DNA of 64,000 nucleotides from Azophilus sp965215035 (GTDB lineage Bacteria > Pseudomonadota > Gammaproteobacteria > Pseudomonadales > Azotimanducaceae), in NCBI GenBank assembly GCA_965215035.1, contig OZ244040.1, positions 1,860,001 through 1,924,000 of the forward strand, written 5' to 3'. Positions 18,102 through 27,398 of this stretch are shown piece after piece. The notes under the pieces are model-generated. The model saw only the letters and a program-made list of their open reading frames with translations, searched no databases and was not told the DNA's origin. Each line of letters opens with the position of its first letter. Positions within the stretch are counted from its first letter, which is position 1. The position numbers and the translations under genes were made by a program.

Positions 18102-18605
18102 GTGCCAATCGAAATCGGCGAATACAAGGCAATGGCGGACGGTCTAGCCGAAGGCGGCTTCACGGATTCCCAGACGCAGGCGCTGGTTGACGTCGTAGCG
18201 GGCGTGGTCTCTAGACTGCGGGATGAGATGCACGACGGGTTCCGCGCCCTGAACGAGCGCCTCGACGGGGTGGATAAGCGTCTCGACGGCGTGGATGAGC
18301 ACCTCCGCCAGATCGACAACCGCCTCGACCGGATCGATGAACGCCTCGATCGGGTCGATGAACGCCTCGACCGGGTCGATGAACGCTTCGCCCGGATCGA
18401 TGAACGCCTCGATCGGGTCGATGAACGCTTCGCCCGGATCGATGAACGCCTCGACCGGGTCGATGAACGCTTCGATAGGCTGGACGATCGCTTCGATAGG
18501 CTATACGACCGCTTCGATAGCCTAAAGAGTTGGCTGATCGGGGGCCTGGGCATGCTGAACGTTACCCTGATCGGTGCCATTGTCGCCCTGGCCGTCCGAC
18601 TGTAG
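18102..18605 (+). CDS. Heptad-repeat coiled-coil protein with C-terminal membrane anchor
   Basis: 167 residues from a GTG at 18102, which has AAGGAG 7 bp upstream. After an N-terminal segment (EIGEYKAMADGLAEGGFTDS) come about 12-13 uninterrupted heptads of the type ERLDRVD/ERFARID, spanning roughly residues 45-140, predicted to form a long coiled coil. The last ~25 residues (SWLIGGLGMLNVTLIGAIVA) form one membrane segment. Such proteins resemble small XhlA/DUF1640-like coiled-coil membrane proteins, but I cannot assign a family. It stands alone between a gene-poor stretch and the TPP enzyme, and its function is unknown. Confidence 0.75.
   Translation: MPIEIGEYKAMADGLAEGGFTDSQTQALVDVVAGVVSRLRDEMHDGFRALNERLDGVDKRLDGVDEHLRQIDNRLDRIDERLDRVDERLDRVDERFARIDERLDRVDERFARIDERLDRVDERFDRLDDRFDRLYDRFDSLKSWLIGGLGMLNVTLIGAIVALAVRL
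18241..18525 (+). repeat. 21-bp in-frame tandem repeats
   Basis: The heptads of the coiled-coil gene are encoded by near-identical 21-bp units of the form GCCTCGACCGGGTCGATGAAC. Several neighbouring units differ by only one to four bases, so replication slippage could add or remove heptads without shifting frame. Two 42-bp higher-order units (ERFARIDERLDRVD) are also repeated. Confidence 0.85.
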
Positions 18606-18822
18606 TTGAATTCCCGGCCCGACGGCACAGCATGAGCGCCGGCGAGCCGCAGGAAAAAGTCGAGCTTGTTCCGGTGGAATTCAGACCGAAGTCCCGCACT
18701 TGCGGGTACCCTTGCTGGCTTTGGGGCGACCCTGATGGCCGAGGTCGAACCCAAACCTGTGCGGCGTGGGTCACCGCCGGCGCCGCGGGCTATCATCGAC
18801 CGGGAGAACAGGGGGATACCCA

Positions 18823-20454
18823 ATGAAGGTTGCGAGTGCGATCGCCAGTGTGTTGAAGGCGGAAGGCGTGGACATCCTCTTCGCCTACCCGCTGAACCCG
18901 ATCATCGAGGCGGCGGCAGAGGAGGATATCCGCACCATTATCGTGCGCCAGGAGCGCACCGGGCTGCACATGGCGGATGCCTATTCCAGGCTGTCGTCGG
19001 GCGAGAAAATCGGTGTCTTTTGCATGCAGCACGGCCCCGGTGCCGAGAACGCCTTCGGCGGCGTTGCCCAAGCGTACTCCGAATCGGTGCCGATACTTGT
19101 CATGCCGGCCGGTTATCCTCGGCGCCTGGCCAACTACTACCCCAACTTCAACGCCACCCAGAACATGCGCCAGATCGCCAAGTGGGCGGAGCCGCTGACC
19201 ATGGGCCGCGCCCTGCCCGAGGTGATGCGGCGGGCGTTTTTCCAGTTGCGCAACGGTCGGCCCGGGCCGGTGCTCGTGGAGGTGCCCGTGGATGTTTTCG
19301 AGGAGGATGTACCGGACGGATGGCACCACACACCGAGCTTCAAGACCCGCTTCGCGCCGGACCCGGCAGCGGTCAGGGTGGCGGCCAGGGTGCTCGCCGC
19401 CGCCGAGCGGCCGGTCATCTACGCGGGCCAGGGTGTGCACTACGCCCAGGCCTGGGGTGCCCTGAAAGCGCTTGCCGAGGGCTGGAACATCCCGGTGACC
19501 ACCAGCATCGAGGGCAAGAGTGCGTTTCCGGAAAACCACCCCCTATCTCTAGGTTCGGGGGGCCGAGCCAACCCGCGTCCGGTGACCACTTGGCTGCGTG
19601 AGGCCGACGTTATTCTCGGCATCGGGTGCAGCTTTGCGCTGACGGGCTTTGGCGTGCGGATGCCGCGTGGCAAGACCATCATTCACGCCACACTCGACCC
19701 CCTTGACCTAAACAAGGACGTGCCGGCGCGCTACGGCCTGATCGGCGATGCGAAGCTGACGCTCGAGGCGCTCGGTGCCGCCATGGCGAATCTCGACCGG
19801 CGTACCGCCGAGGTGCGGTCCCGGGAACCGGAGCGCATTGCCGCCACTCGGCAAGCCTGGCTCACCGAGTGGATGCCGAAGCTCAGGAGTGATGAGACAC
19901 CGATCAATCCCTACCGGGTGCTCTGGGAATTGAACGGGATGGTGGATAAGGAGCGCACCATCATCACCCACGATGCCGGCAGCCCTAGAGACCAGACAAC
20001 GCCCTTTTGGGAAGCCACGGCACCGCTTAGCTACATCGGCTGGGGCAAGACCACGCAACTCGGCTACGGGCTCGGGCTGGCGATGGGGGCCAAGCTCGCC
20101 TGCCCGGATAAACTCTGCATCAACGTCTGGGGGGATGCGGCCATTGGCTTTACGGGTATGGATTTCGAGACCGCCGCCCGTGAGCGCATCCCGATCCTGT
20201 CGATTCTCTTCAACAACTTCTCGATGGCCATCGAAATTCCGATTATGCCGGTCTCCCAGCGGAAGTACGGGGCCACGGACATCTCGGGAAACTATGCCGA
20301 CATGGCCCAGGCATTCGGTGCCTACGGCGAGCGGGTGACCAGCCCGGACGAGATTCGGGCCGCCCTTGGGCGTGGCATCGAGGCGACCGAGAACGGCCGT
20401 CCGGCGCTACTGGAGTTCGTCACCGCCAAAGAGCTCGCTATCTCGGACGAGTGA
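18823..20454 (+). CDS. Thiamine-pyrophosphate-dependent enzyme (acetolactate synthase/decarboxylase type)
   Basis: 543 residues from the ATG at 18823. The N-terminal PP domain has the activating glutamate in VRQERTGLHMADAYSR and the MQHGPGAENAFGG loop; the middle domain follows near residue 200; the C-terminal domain has the cofactor motif GDAAIGFTGMDFETAARERI ending in ILFNN, the normal GDG-(x~27)-NN ThDP motif with Ala as third residue. This is the layout of acetolactate synthase, benzoylformate decarboxylase and oxalyl-CoA decarboxylase relatives. No regulatory subunit lies beside it, so a catabolic lyase or decarboxylase is more likely than valine/isoleucine synthesis. Substrate unknown. 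Confidence 0.88.
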   Translation: MKVASAIASVLKAEGVDILFAYPLNPIIEAAAEEDIRTIIVRQERTGLHMADAYSRLSSGEKIGVFCMQHGPGAENAFGGVAQAYSESVPILVMPAGYPRRLANYYPNFNATQNMRQIAKWAEPLTMGRALPEVMRRAFFQLRNGRPGPVLVEVPVDVFEEDVPDGWHHTPSFKTRFAPDPAAVRVAARVLAAAERPVIYAGQGVHYAQAWGALKALAEGWNIPVTTSIEGKSAFPENHPLSLGSGGRANPRPVTTWLREADVILGIGCSFALTGFGVRMPRGKTIIHATLDPLDLNKDVPARYGLIGDAKLTLEALGAAMANLDRRTAEVRSREPERIAATRQAWLTEWMPKLRSDETPINPYRVLWELNGMVDKERTIITHDAGSPRDQTTPFWEATAPLSYIGWGKTTQLGYGLGLAMGAKLACPDKLCINVWGDAAIGFTGMDFETAARERIPILSILFNNFSMAIEIPIMPVSQRKYGATDISGNYADMAQAFGAYGERVTSPDEIRAALGRGIEATENGRPALLEFVTAKELAISDE

Positions 20455-20599
20455 ATCGCAGGCTGCTGCCGCAATGCCTGAAAAACACCCGGCCATCGAT
20501 TGGCTATGACCGCAGTATTGGCGTCGCCAGCGAGGTGCCTGATGGTATAGGAACAACACAGGCGTCGGGGTCCTCCGCCACCGGTATGGCGATGGACGA

Positions 20600-20938
20600 T
20601 CAGGTCAGGCGCACGGCCGTTCCCGAGGCCACCAGGAACACCATGCCCTTGCCGCCGCCGCTGATTTCGCTGTAGTCGAGGTCAACGCCGATAACGGCAT
20701 CGGCACCGAGTTCGTCGGCCCGTTGCGCGAGCTCTTCCAGGCAGGACTGCCGGGCTTCCCGAAGCGCGTTCTGGTGGGTGCCGCTGCGGCCGCCGAAAAA
20801 GTCCCGCATGCCGCCGAGCATATCGCGAAAAACGTTGATGCCCAGAACGCATTCGGCGGTGACAATGCCGAGCAGGGCCTTGATCTCTCGCCCGGGAATG
20901 CTGTGCGTGGTGGTCATGTCGGTCATTGAAACGGGCAT
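20600..20938 (-). CDS. YbjQ/UPF0145 family protein
   Basis: 112 residues from the ATG at 20938. The sequence HSIPGREIKALLGIVTAE, the GTHQNALREARQ segment and ADELGADAVIGVDLDYSEI are typical of the YbjQ (UPF0145, heavy-metal-binding-domain-annotated) family, which forms pentameric soluble assemblies of unknown role. Full length for the family. It is convergent with the TPP enzyme and not in an obvious operon. Confidence 0.88.
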   Translation of the reverse strand: MPVSMTDMTTTHSIPGREIKALLGIVTAECVLGINVFRDMLGGMRDFFGGRSGTHQNALREARQSCLEELAQRADELGADAVIGVDLDYSEISGGGKGMVFLVASGTAVRLT

Positions 20939-21091
20939 ATCAATCTCCAGAATAGGCCGCAATGGCTGGTGGGATGGTGCTTCGGTGGCATGTGATGGGA
21001 ATTATACCGAGCCCATCGTGTCTGTTCGCTTGGTGCCAGCCAACCTCGACCCGAATGCCATTGGCTCATGCTAATCGCCCACCCACCCTGG

Positions 21092-21850
21092 TCAATCGCC
21101 CGGCATCCCATCCACGGGGCAGTCGACGCCCCCGCGGCCTGTGGGATTTTGTCCGGGTCCGGGTCGCCGTGCTCGAAGTCGGTGCAGGAAGCGTTGCAGG
21201 CTACCGGTGCTCGCGAAAAACAGCAGTTGCGCGGCGCCGATCAGGCCGATGAACAGCGGGATGTAGCCGTAACCGGCATTACCGACCTCGAAGTAGAAAA
21301 CGGCGTTGTATGCCTTGCCGTTGGCCGGGTTCTCGGCGACCACCACGCCGATGTAGCCGCCGGGCTCGTCGAAGGTGTGGCTGGCGGTCACCAGCCCCGT
21401 GGGCTCGTTGGCCAGGGGGCGGTAGTAGACGGTCTGCGCGTCTAGGTCGGCTATGGAACGCACGTCGTCCCAGTTGGCGAATATGCCGAACCCCTGATCG
21501 TCGGTGATGATGCGGAAGTCGATGGGCATTTCCTTCATGGTCTCGTGCAGGTACTCGACGACGAACAGTGCCCTGCCTGCCTCGGGCAGGTCTTCGCAGA
21601 ATTCTTCCGACCCCCGCGTCTCCGGCAGGAACAGTGTGAAGTGCGCCTGGAGGAAACCCATCTTCAACAGGCAGACATCCTCCTCGGCAACCACGCCCCC
21701 GTGGCCGAGCGCGCACTGGCTCCAGGTCAGCGCGAGGGCGAGCGCGCCGGCGCGCCCGGCTTGTTGCAGCCCGCATACTGCGCCAAGAGTTCTGCCGATC
21801 GCCTCGAATTGCGCGCGCACGCGCCTGCTCCCAGCGAAAACGTGGCCCAT
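21092..21850 (-). CDS. Conserved hypothetical protein with C-terminal membrane segment
   Basis: About 252 residues from the ATG at 21850 (MGHVFAGSRRVRA). The N-terminal ~50 residues are moderately hydrophobic (AGALALALTWSQCALGHGGV) and could be a signal sequence or membrane segment. The body (HFTLFLPETRGSEEFCEDLP, YLHETMKEMPIDFRII, GGYIGVVVAEN) looks like a beta-sandwich exposed outside the membrane; a second membrane segment is YGYIPLFIGLIGAAQLLFFA. No catalytic motif was recognised. It is the last gene of the rhomboid/MATE minus-strand group, 13 bp after the rhomboid stop. Domain identity unknown. Confidence 0.65.
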   Translation of the reverse strand: MGHVFAGSRRVRAQFEAIGRTLGAVCGLQQAGRAGALALALTWSQCALGHGGVVAEEDVCLLKMGFLQAHFTLFLPETRGSEEFCEDLPEAGRALFVVEYLHETMKEMPIDFRIITDDQGFGIFANWDDVRSIADLDAQTVYYRPLANEPTGLVTASHTFDEPGGYIGVVVAENPANGKAYNAVFYFEVGNAGYGYIPLFIGLIGAAQLLFFASTGSLQRFLHRLRARRPGPGQNPTGRGGVDCPVDGMPGD

Positions 21851-21863
21851 CGGAATATGCCTG

Positions 21864-22760
21864 TTATGCGGCATGTGTCCCCGCCTGTACCCAGGCGTAG
21901 GCGAGCAGCGCCAGCGCCAACCCCCCGGCAATCCATTGCCCGCTCCTGCCTAGGCGGCGAATATCGTACGCGGCGGCGTATACACCACCAGCCCCGCCCG
22001 CGGCAAAACCCAGGAAGTGGGCGAGAATGTCGGTGCGCTCGCCACCTATGCCGGTGTAGACCAAGAGCGCCACCGCAGCGAACAGGGGCGCGAAGCTGCG
22101 CCGCCAGTCCTGGCCGCGCAGGTAGCCACGGCGCCAGACGAAGGTGCCCGTAAGCCCCAGGGCGGCGAAGGTCGCCGTGGAGGCGCCCAGGGAGACAAAG
22201 GGTGGTGTTTGCAGCCAGGCGTTGGCCAGATTGGCGAGGCACGCGCCGACTACCACCAGCAGCCAACCAAGCCCGGAGCCGAGATAGCGTCCGACGAATA
22301 ATCCAAAGACAGCGCCGAAGAAGGAATTGCCGGCGATATGCCCCAAGTCGGCATGCAAGGTCAGGGCGGTGACGGTGCGCCACCACTCGCCCGCCCGCAC
22401 CAACTCGGCGTTCATGACGCCAGCCGCCCGCCAATCCCATCCGAATGTACCCCAGCCCTCCAGGTTGGGCAGCAGCCAGATGACAACGAGGTAGCCCAGC
22501 ACGCCGGCCCAGCCTTTGTCGAAGATATGCACCCGCGGGCGCAACGGGGCGATGTGCCGGTTTTCCGCCTGGTACCGCTCCAGCTCAAGCCGGGCGGCGG
22601 GTGCTGCCTCGGGAGGCACCAGCAGGCGCCACATGCGGTTTTCGTACTCGGTGCGGTGGGGGATGCGCATGGCCTCCAACACCAGAGCTGCTTCCGCCAG
22701 TAGGCGCCGATCCCGGGCCCGGTGCAGTTCGGTCCAGACCTGGTCGCTGCCGTTTTCCAT
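21864..22760 (-). CDS. Rhomboid-family intramembrane serine protease
   Basis: 298 residues from the ATG at 22760. A ~80-residue soluble N-terminal region (EYENRMWRLLVPPEAAPAAR) resembles the cytoplasmic domain in bacterial rhomboids. Six to seven membrane segments follow. The nucleophile lies in VSLGASTATFAALG (GxS) and the catalytic His in DILAHFLGFAAGG; a HADLGHIAGNSFF segment provides the HxxxN-type oxyanion region. Rhomboids cut transmembrane substrates within the bilayer. The long frame that continues upstream to 24275 is only the antisense of the MATE gene. The MATE gene stop is 23 bp upstream. Confidence 0.88.
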   Translation of the reverse strand: MENGSDQVWTELHRARDRRLLAEAALVLEAMRIPHRTEYENRMWRLLVPPEAAPAARLELERYQAENRHIAPLRPRVHIFDKGWAGVLGYLVVIWLLPNLEGWGTFGWDWRAAGVMNAELVRAGEWWRTVTALTLHADLGHIAGNSFFGAVFGLFVGRYLGSGLGWLLVVVGACLANLANAWLQTPPFVSLGASTATFAALGLTGTFVWRRGYLRGQDWRRSFAPLFAAVALLVYTGIGGERTDILAHFLGFAAGGAGGVYAAAYDIRRLGRSGQWIAGGLALALLAYAWVQAGTHAA

Positions 22761-22783
22761 GCCGATTGGCCCCGGTGTGCCGG

Positions 22784-24175
22784 TCAACCCAGGGCGAGCC
22801 GCCGGATCAGCGCGCTGTCGGTGCTCGTGCGCCGCAGCCGGATGCCCAGGCATATCGCCACCAGCAGCATGCCGATGGTCATGCCCGTCCAGTAGCCGTA
22901 TACGCCCATGGCCGGTGGCCCGAACCAGCCAATCGCCAAGACGTGGCCAAGCGGCAGGGCGACGATCCAGTAGCCGACGAGGGAGAAGACCATGGGCACG
23001 CGGGTGTCCTTGTAGCCGCGCAGGGTGCCCTCCATGGTGGCGATGGTGTCGTCGACGATCTGGTAGAGGGCGATGAATATCATCAGCTTGGTGGCGATTC
23101 CGATCACGGCCGGATCCGTAGTGTAGATGCCGACGAGCAGATCGCGAAGGCCCACCAGAATGGCGCTCACCGCCAGTGCGTAGGCGAGGGACATTTTCAA
23201 TGCGGTCATGGCCACCCGCCGTGCGCCTTCCCGATCCTCGGCACCGACATGGAACCCCACGCGAATCGCCGCGGCCGAGCCGAGACTCATGGGAATTACG
23301 TAGGTCATCCAGTTGATGTTGCCGGCAATGCCGTTGGCGGCCAGCGGGCTGGTTCCGAACGCGGTGATCAGGAAACCGATCACCGAATAGACCGCCATCT
23401 CCATGAATACCGCAAGCCCGATCGGCAGGCCGATCTTCAGAATGCGTGCGATGGTCGTCGCCTCGGGCCAGCGGAATTGCTCGAATAGCCCGGTTGCCCG
23501 GAAGAAGCGCTGTCGTGCGACGAAGATCATTAGGCCCAACTCGAACCACATGACAATGGCCGTTGCCCAACCACAGCCCACGCCGCCGAGTTCCGGGAAG
23601 CCGAGCGCCCCGTAGATCAAAAGGTAGTTGAGTGGCCCGTTTAGAAGCAGTGCCGAGGCGGCGATGAACATGGGCGGGCGGGTGTGTCCAAGGCCTTCGG
23701 AGGCGTAGCGCAAGACGATGTAGACCATGCCGGGCGGCATGCCCCAGGACACCGCCTTCAGGTATTGCACGGCCACCTCGGTCACCGCGGGCTCGGTGCC
23801 GAGCAGTGCGAAGAAGACATCGGCGTTGTGCAGAATCGCGACGGTGACCAGCGAGGCGAACAACGCCATCCAGATGCCCTGGCCGACAATGGCACCGGAC
23901 TCGTCCACCTTCCGGGCACCGGTGAGTTGGGCGACCATCGGCGTTACCGCCAGCGTCAGCCCGGTCATCAGCATGAATACCGGCCAGAGCAGGTTGCCCG
24001 CAAGGGTGACGCCCGCCAGGTCCACCGAGGCATAGTGACCCGCCATGGCGGTGTCCAGAAACCCCATGCCCATGATGCAAAACTGGGTGGCCATCATGGG
24101 CGCACCCAAACTCAGCAGCGCTCTCGCTTCCTTGGCGAAACCGCCGTGCCTGGTAATGGAGAAGGCTTGCTTCAC
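22784..24175 (-). CDS. MATE-family multidrug efflux pump
   Basis: 463 residues with about 12 membrane segments, the usual MATE size. It begins ARALLSLGAPMMATQFCIMG, has GFLDTAMAGHYASVDLAG and TPMVAQLTGARK in the first half, and the duplicated half starts near EATTIARILKIGLPIGLAVF. Family members export cationic compounds using a Na+ or H+ gradient. The protein is NorM-like by segment order, but the coupling ion cannot be told from the sequence. Downstream gene: rhomboid protease. Confidence 0.93.
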   Translation of the reverse strand: MKQAFSITRHGGFAKEARALLSLGAPMMATQFCIMGMGFLDTAMAGHYASVDLAGVTLAGNLLWPVFMLMTGLTLAVTPMVAQLTGARKVDESGAIVGQGIWMALFASLVTVAILHNADVFFALLGTEPAVTEVAVQYLKAVSWGMPPGMVYIVLRYASEGLGHTRPPMFIAASALLLNGPLNYLLIYGALGFPELGGVGCGWATAIVMWFELGLMIFVARQRFFRATGLFEQFRWPEATTIARILKIGLPIGLAVFMEMAVYSVIGFLITAFGTSPLAANGIAGNINWMTYVIPMSLGSAAAIRVGFHVGAEDREGARRVAMTALKMSLAYALAVSAILVGLRDLLVGIYTTDPAVIGIATKLMIFIALYQIVDDTIATMEGTLRGYKDTRVPMVFSLVGYWIVALPLGHVLAIGWFGPPAMGVYGYWTGMTIGMLLVAICLGIRLRRTSTDSALIRRLALG

Positions 24176-24347
24176 CGCCTCGACCTCCGCGATGCTCGCG
24201 GCCCCGCCGCCCTGTACCGCCCGGTGTTCGGCCCTGGAAATGAACGGTGCACAGAGATTCGGGCAACCGCCCCATCCAGTGGGCTTTGTCGCGCCGCCGG
24301 CGCGGCAGCGATCGGTCTGGTCTAGTTCACTCTACGCGGTAACCGCC

Positions 24348-25112
24348 TCAGGCAACGGCCGCAGCCGCCGCTTCCCGGGCCTTGCGCACCTTCTCATTGG
24401 TTTGATTGAACAGCAGTTCCCGGCGGGCCTTCTCTTCCTCTTCGGTGAGCTCGCGCTGTGCCAGTTCGCGCCCAACGTGAAAACCCTTGTCCACCGCGGG
24501 CCGTGCGCGGACCTCGTCTACCCAGCGTTTGAGGTTTGGGAAGCTTTCCCAAACGGCCTCATCGATCAGACGCCCGGTTAGCATTGCCCAGGGCCAGCTT
24601 ATGATGTCGGCGATGCTGTAGTCGGCACCGGCCAGGTAGGGGTTGGCCGACAACTGGGCATCCATAACGCCGCACAGACGGTCCACCTCGCCCACGAAGC
24701 GCTTGGTGCCGTATTCCAACTGTTGCGGATCCTTGGCGATGTTCTTGCCGTAATTCTTAAAATGGTTGGCATTGCCCATCATGGGCCCCAGGTTCGCCAT
24801 CTGCCAATGCACCCACTGCAGGGTCCGGTAGCGTTGCGCCGGCACCGCCGGCAGGAACTTGCCGGTCTTGTCCGCCAGGTATTCGAGGATGGCGCCGGAT
24901 TCGAACAGCGCCAGTGGCTCGCCGCCGCCTAGAGGCTCGTGGTCGATGATGGCGGGCATGCGGTTGTTCGGGCTGATGCGCAGGAACTCGGGCGTGAACT
25001 GGTCGCCGCCCCCGATGTCGACGGGCTTTAGGCGGTAGTCCAGCCCGCACTCTTCCAGCATGATGGTGACCTTCCAGCCATTCGGCGTGGGCCAGTAGTA
25101 AACATCGATCAT
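24348..25112 (-). CDS. Glutathione S-transferase (YfcG/Ure2p-like)
   Basis: 254 residues. The thioredoxin-fold N-terminal domain has YYWPTPNGWKVTIMLEECGL with the catalytic-site Thr/Asn loop, the cis-proline NNRMPAIIDHEP and the glutathione-binding LFESGAILEYLADKTGKF. The helical C-terminal domain contains NPYLAGADYSIADI. The charged C-terminal tail (TEEEEKARRELL then alanine-rich) is a little longer than usual. YfcG-type enzymes act as disulfide-bond reductases or glutathione transferases. The gene appears to be a single unit. Confidence 0.92.
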   Translation of the reverse strand: MIDVYYWPTPNGWKVTIMLEECGLDYRLKPVDIGGGDQFTPEFLRISPNNRMPAIIDHEPLGGGEPLALFESGAILEYLADKTGKFLPAVPAQRYRTLQWVHWQMANLGPMMGNANHFKNYGKNIAKDPQQLEYGTKRFVGEVDRLCGVMDAQLSANPYLAGADYSIADIISWPWAMLTGRLIDEAVWESFPNLKRWVDEVRARPAVDKGFHVGRELAQRELTEEEEKARRELLFNQTNEKVRKAREAAAAAVA

Positions 25113-25275
25113 TGCTCGGGTTCCTTAGCTTAAAACGGATGCGCCAAACTACGCCACACGGGCCGCTCTTGCCAAGTCGCGCTGGTGCCAGGCCGTCGGT
25201 GCGGGGCCGTGGCCGCGCGCAACCGGGGTAGGCGCCGCCCGCGTCTGGCAGCGTTCCTATTGTTCCTACTTGCTC

Positions 25276-25692
25276 CTATTGCTGCACCCTGGTTCCGCGC
25301 GGAACTAGGCGATGCCTGAATATCTTCCATTCACCGTTGATGCGCCGCATATCGGATTCATAGGTTGCCCACAACGTCAGCGTGGCATCCTTGGGTTCCT
25401 TCAGGTAGTGCAGCGCCTGAACGTCGGTGCGGGCGTGGGCGGTATCGCCATTCACGGTGGCGAGCTGGGGGCCAAGCATGTGCTGGGTTGGCCCGTACTG
25501 CTCAAGGGCGGCCTTGACATAGTCCACCCAGGCTTGTGCACCGTTGACGGTTTCCTCCCCGAACCCCAGCACTTCTAGGTCGTCTGCAAAGCAGGAGCGG
25601 TACATGTCGAAATCCCGCTCATCGACCCCGGCGGCGTAGCGCAACATGACGTCCTGGAGCGCGATGCGGTCGGCGGTGAGTTGATCGGACAT
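25276..25692 (-). CDS. SnoaL-like/NTF2-fold protein
   Basis: 138 residues. The N-terminal helix (DRIALQDVMLRYAAGVDERD), MYRSCFADDLEV and the terminal strand INGEWKIFRHRLVPRG are the standard SnoaL_4 pattern, a small cone-shaped fold that binds aromatic or steroid-like ligands. It is separate from the SnoaL-like gene at 15928 in sequence. It sits between a GST and an aldehyde dehydrogenase on the same strand, consistent with a catabolic set. Reaction unknown. Confidence 0.8.
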   Translation of the reverse strand: MSDQLTADRIALQDVMLRYAAGVDERDFDMYRSCFADDLEVLGFGEETVNGAQAWVDYVKAALEQYGPTQHMLGPQLATVNGDTAHARTDVQALHYLKEPKDATLTLWATYESDMRRINGEWKIFRHRLVPRGTRVQQ

Positions 25693-25823
25693 GGATGTTC
25701 CTCCTTATCGGGTAGCTGTTCCAGGGCTCGGCCCGCGTCGCCTGCATGGGCGTTGTCGGAGCGAATGGCACCGGCGACGCCTGCGCGCCGCCATGCGCCA
25801 GCACCGGGGCTAACAAGCCGGGC

Positions 25824-27257
25824 TCAGCCCGCCGCGTTGTAGCCCAGTATCGCCTTGACTTCCAGGAACTCCTCGAAGCCGTGCGCTCCCCATTCGCGGC
25901 CGTTGCCGGATTGCTTGTAGCCGCCGAAAGGTGCCTGGTTGTCCACGGACGCGCCGTTCAAATGCACGTTGCCGGAACGGATACGCCGGGCCAGTGTCTT
26001 GGCCCGTTCGGGGTCGCCGGCCGAGATGTAGCCCGACAGACCGTAGACCGTATCGTTGGCGATGCGCACCGCGTCTTCGTCGTCCTCGTAGCCGATCAAC
26101 GACAGTACCGGACCGAAGATCTCTTCCCGGGCGATCGTCATGTCGTTGCTGACATGGGAAAAAACCGTGGGCTTGACGTAGTAGCCGCGGTTTAGCCCGT
26201 CCGGGCGCCCGGTGCCGCCGACTTCCAGCTTCGCCCCTTCGTCGATGCCTGTTTGGATGAGGCCCTGGATCTTGTTGAACTGAACCTCGGAAACCACCGG
26301 CCCGATGTTGGTGTCGGCGCTGTTCGGGTCGCCCACCTTGATATTCTCCGCGGCGGTGCGCGCGATCGCGGCTGCCTCGTCCATGCGCTCGTTGGGCACC
26401 AACATGCGCGTCGGGGCGTTGCAGGACTGCCCGGAGTTCATGCACATGCCGAACACGTCCCGGGCGATGACTTGCTGGAAATTGGCATCGTCGAGAATGA
26501 TGTTGGCCGACTTGCCGCCGAGTTCCTGGGTAACGCGCTTGACCGTGGGCGCGGCGTTGGTGGCCACCGCAATGCCCGCCCGGGTCGAGCCGGTGAAGGA
26601 CATCATGTCCACATCGGGATGCGAGGACAGTGCCACGCCGACGGTGGGCCCATCGCCGTTGACGAGGTTGAATACCCCCGGCGGAACGCCGGCCTCATCG
26701 AGAATCTCGGCGAACAGAATGGCGTTCAGCGGGGCTACTTCCGAAGGCTTCAGCACCATGGTGCAGCCGGCCGCCAGGGCCGGGGCGACCTTGCAGGTGA
26801 TCTGGTTGATCGGCCAGTTCCAGGGCGTGATGAAACCGCAAACGCCGGCGGGCTCCTTGACGATGCGGGAGGTGCCGACATCTTCCTCGAATTGGAAGGT
26901 CTTCAGCACCTTCAGCGCCGTCATAAAGTGACCGATGCCGGATGGTGCCTGCGCCGCCTTGGCGAGGAACATGGGTGCACCCATCTCTTCGCTGATGGTG
27001 GCCGCAACCTCATCCATGCGCCGGCCGTAGACGGCAATGATGCTTTCCAAGAGCGCGACGCGTTCTTCCCGGCTCGTCTGGGAATAGGTCTCGAAGGCCG
27101 CCTTGGCGGCGGCGACGGCGCGGTTGACATCCTCTTCAGTGCCGAGCGCGATGTCGTCGATGGCTTCCTCCTTCGCGGGGTTGATGACCGCCAGGGTCTG
27201 ATTGGCGGCGGGTTCGACCCACTCGCCGTTGATATAGAATTTCTGTCGATTGCTCAC
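25824..27257 (-). CDS. NAD(P)-dependent aldehyde dehydrogenase
   Basis: About 477 residues from the GTG at 27257, preceded by GAGAGGTGG; an alternative GTG at 27266 adds three residues but overlaps that site. It has the catalytic Cys in MNSGQSCNAPTRML, the general-base Glu in TQELGGKSANI, the cofactor motif SFTGSTRAGIAV and the PWNWPINQITCKVAPALAAG segment. Typical aldehyde dehydrogenase superfamily oxidation of an aldehyde to an acid. Substrate not predictable. DUF1330 and HsaA-like genes lie upstream on the same strand with gaps of 140 and 105 bp. Confidence 0.94.
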   Translation of the reverse strand: MSNRQKFYINGEWVEPAANQTLAVINPAKEEAIDDIALGTEEDVNRAVAAAKAAFETYSQTSREERVALLESIIAVYGRRMDEVAATISEEMGAPMFLAKAAQAPSGIGHFMTALKVLKTFQFEEDVGTSRIVKEPAGVCGFITPWNWPINQITCKVAPALAAGCTMVLKPSEVAPLNAILFAEILDEAGVPPGVFNLVNGDGPTVGVALSSHPDVDMMSFTGSTRAGIAVATNAAPTVKRVTQELGGKSANIILDDANFQQVIARDVFGMCMNSGQSCNAPTRMLVPNERMDEAAAIARTAAENIKVGDPNSADTNIGPVVSEVQFNKIQGLIQTGIDEGAKLEVGGTGRPDGLNRGYYVKPTVFSHVSNDMTIAREEIFGPVLSLIGYEDDEDAVRIANDTVYGLSGYISAGDPERAKTLARRIRSGNVHLNGASVDNQAPFGGYKQSGNGREWGAHGFEEFLEVKAILGYNAAG

Positions 27258-27398
27258 GGTTTCCACCTCTCAAGTGTGTGAAAAAGAAACGGGCGATAGC
27301 TTACCACCAAACCGAAATCGGCAACGCCGGTCGACTCCCAAACAGCCACACCGTTCACCCCGCCCGGCCATTGCCGCCGGCAACGGCCGGGCCTGGGG

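Noticed and set aside
17621..18132. Minus-strand frames of ~125 residues in the gap after nudC
   Set aside because: Two overlapping frames with no start site, family or motif; left as unannotated.
21864..24275. An 803-residue fusion of a rhomboid with a long N-terminal part
   Set aside because: The upstream part is the other reading frame of the MATE pump gene on the same strand; the rhomboid start is at 22760.
26253..27281. A 342-residue plus-strand gene opposite the aldehyde dehydrogenase
   Set aside because: It is antisense to a conserved gene and has no recognisable motif.
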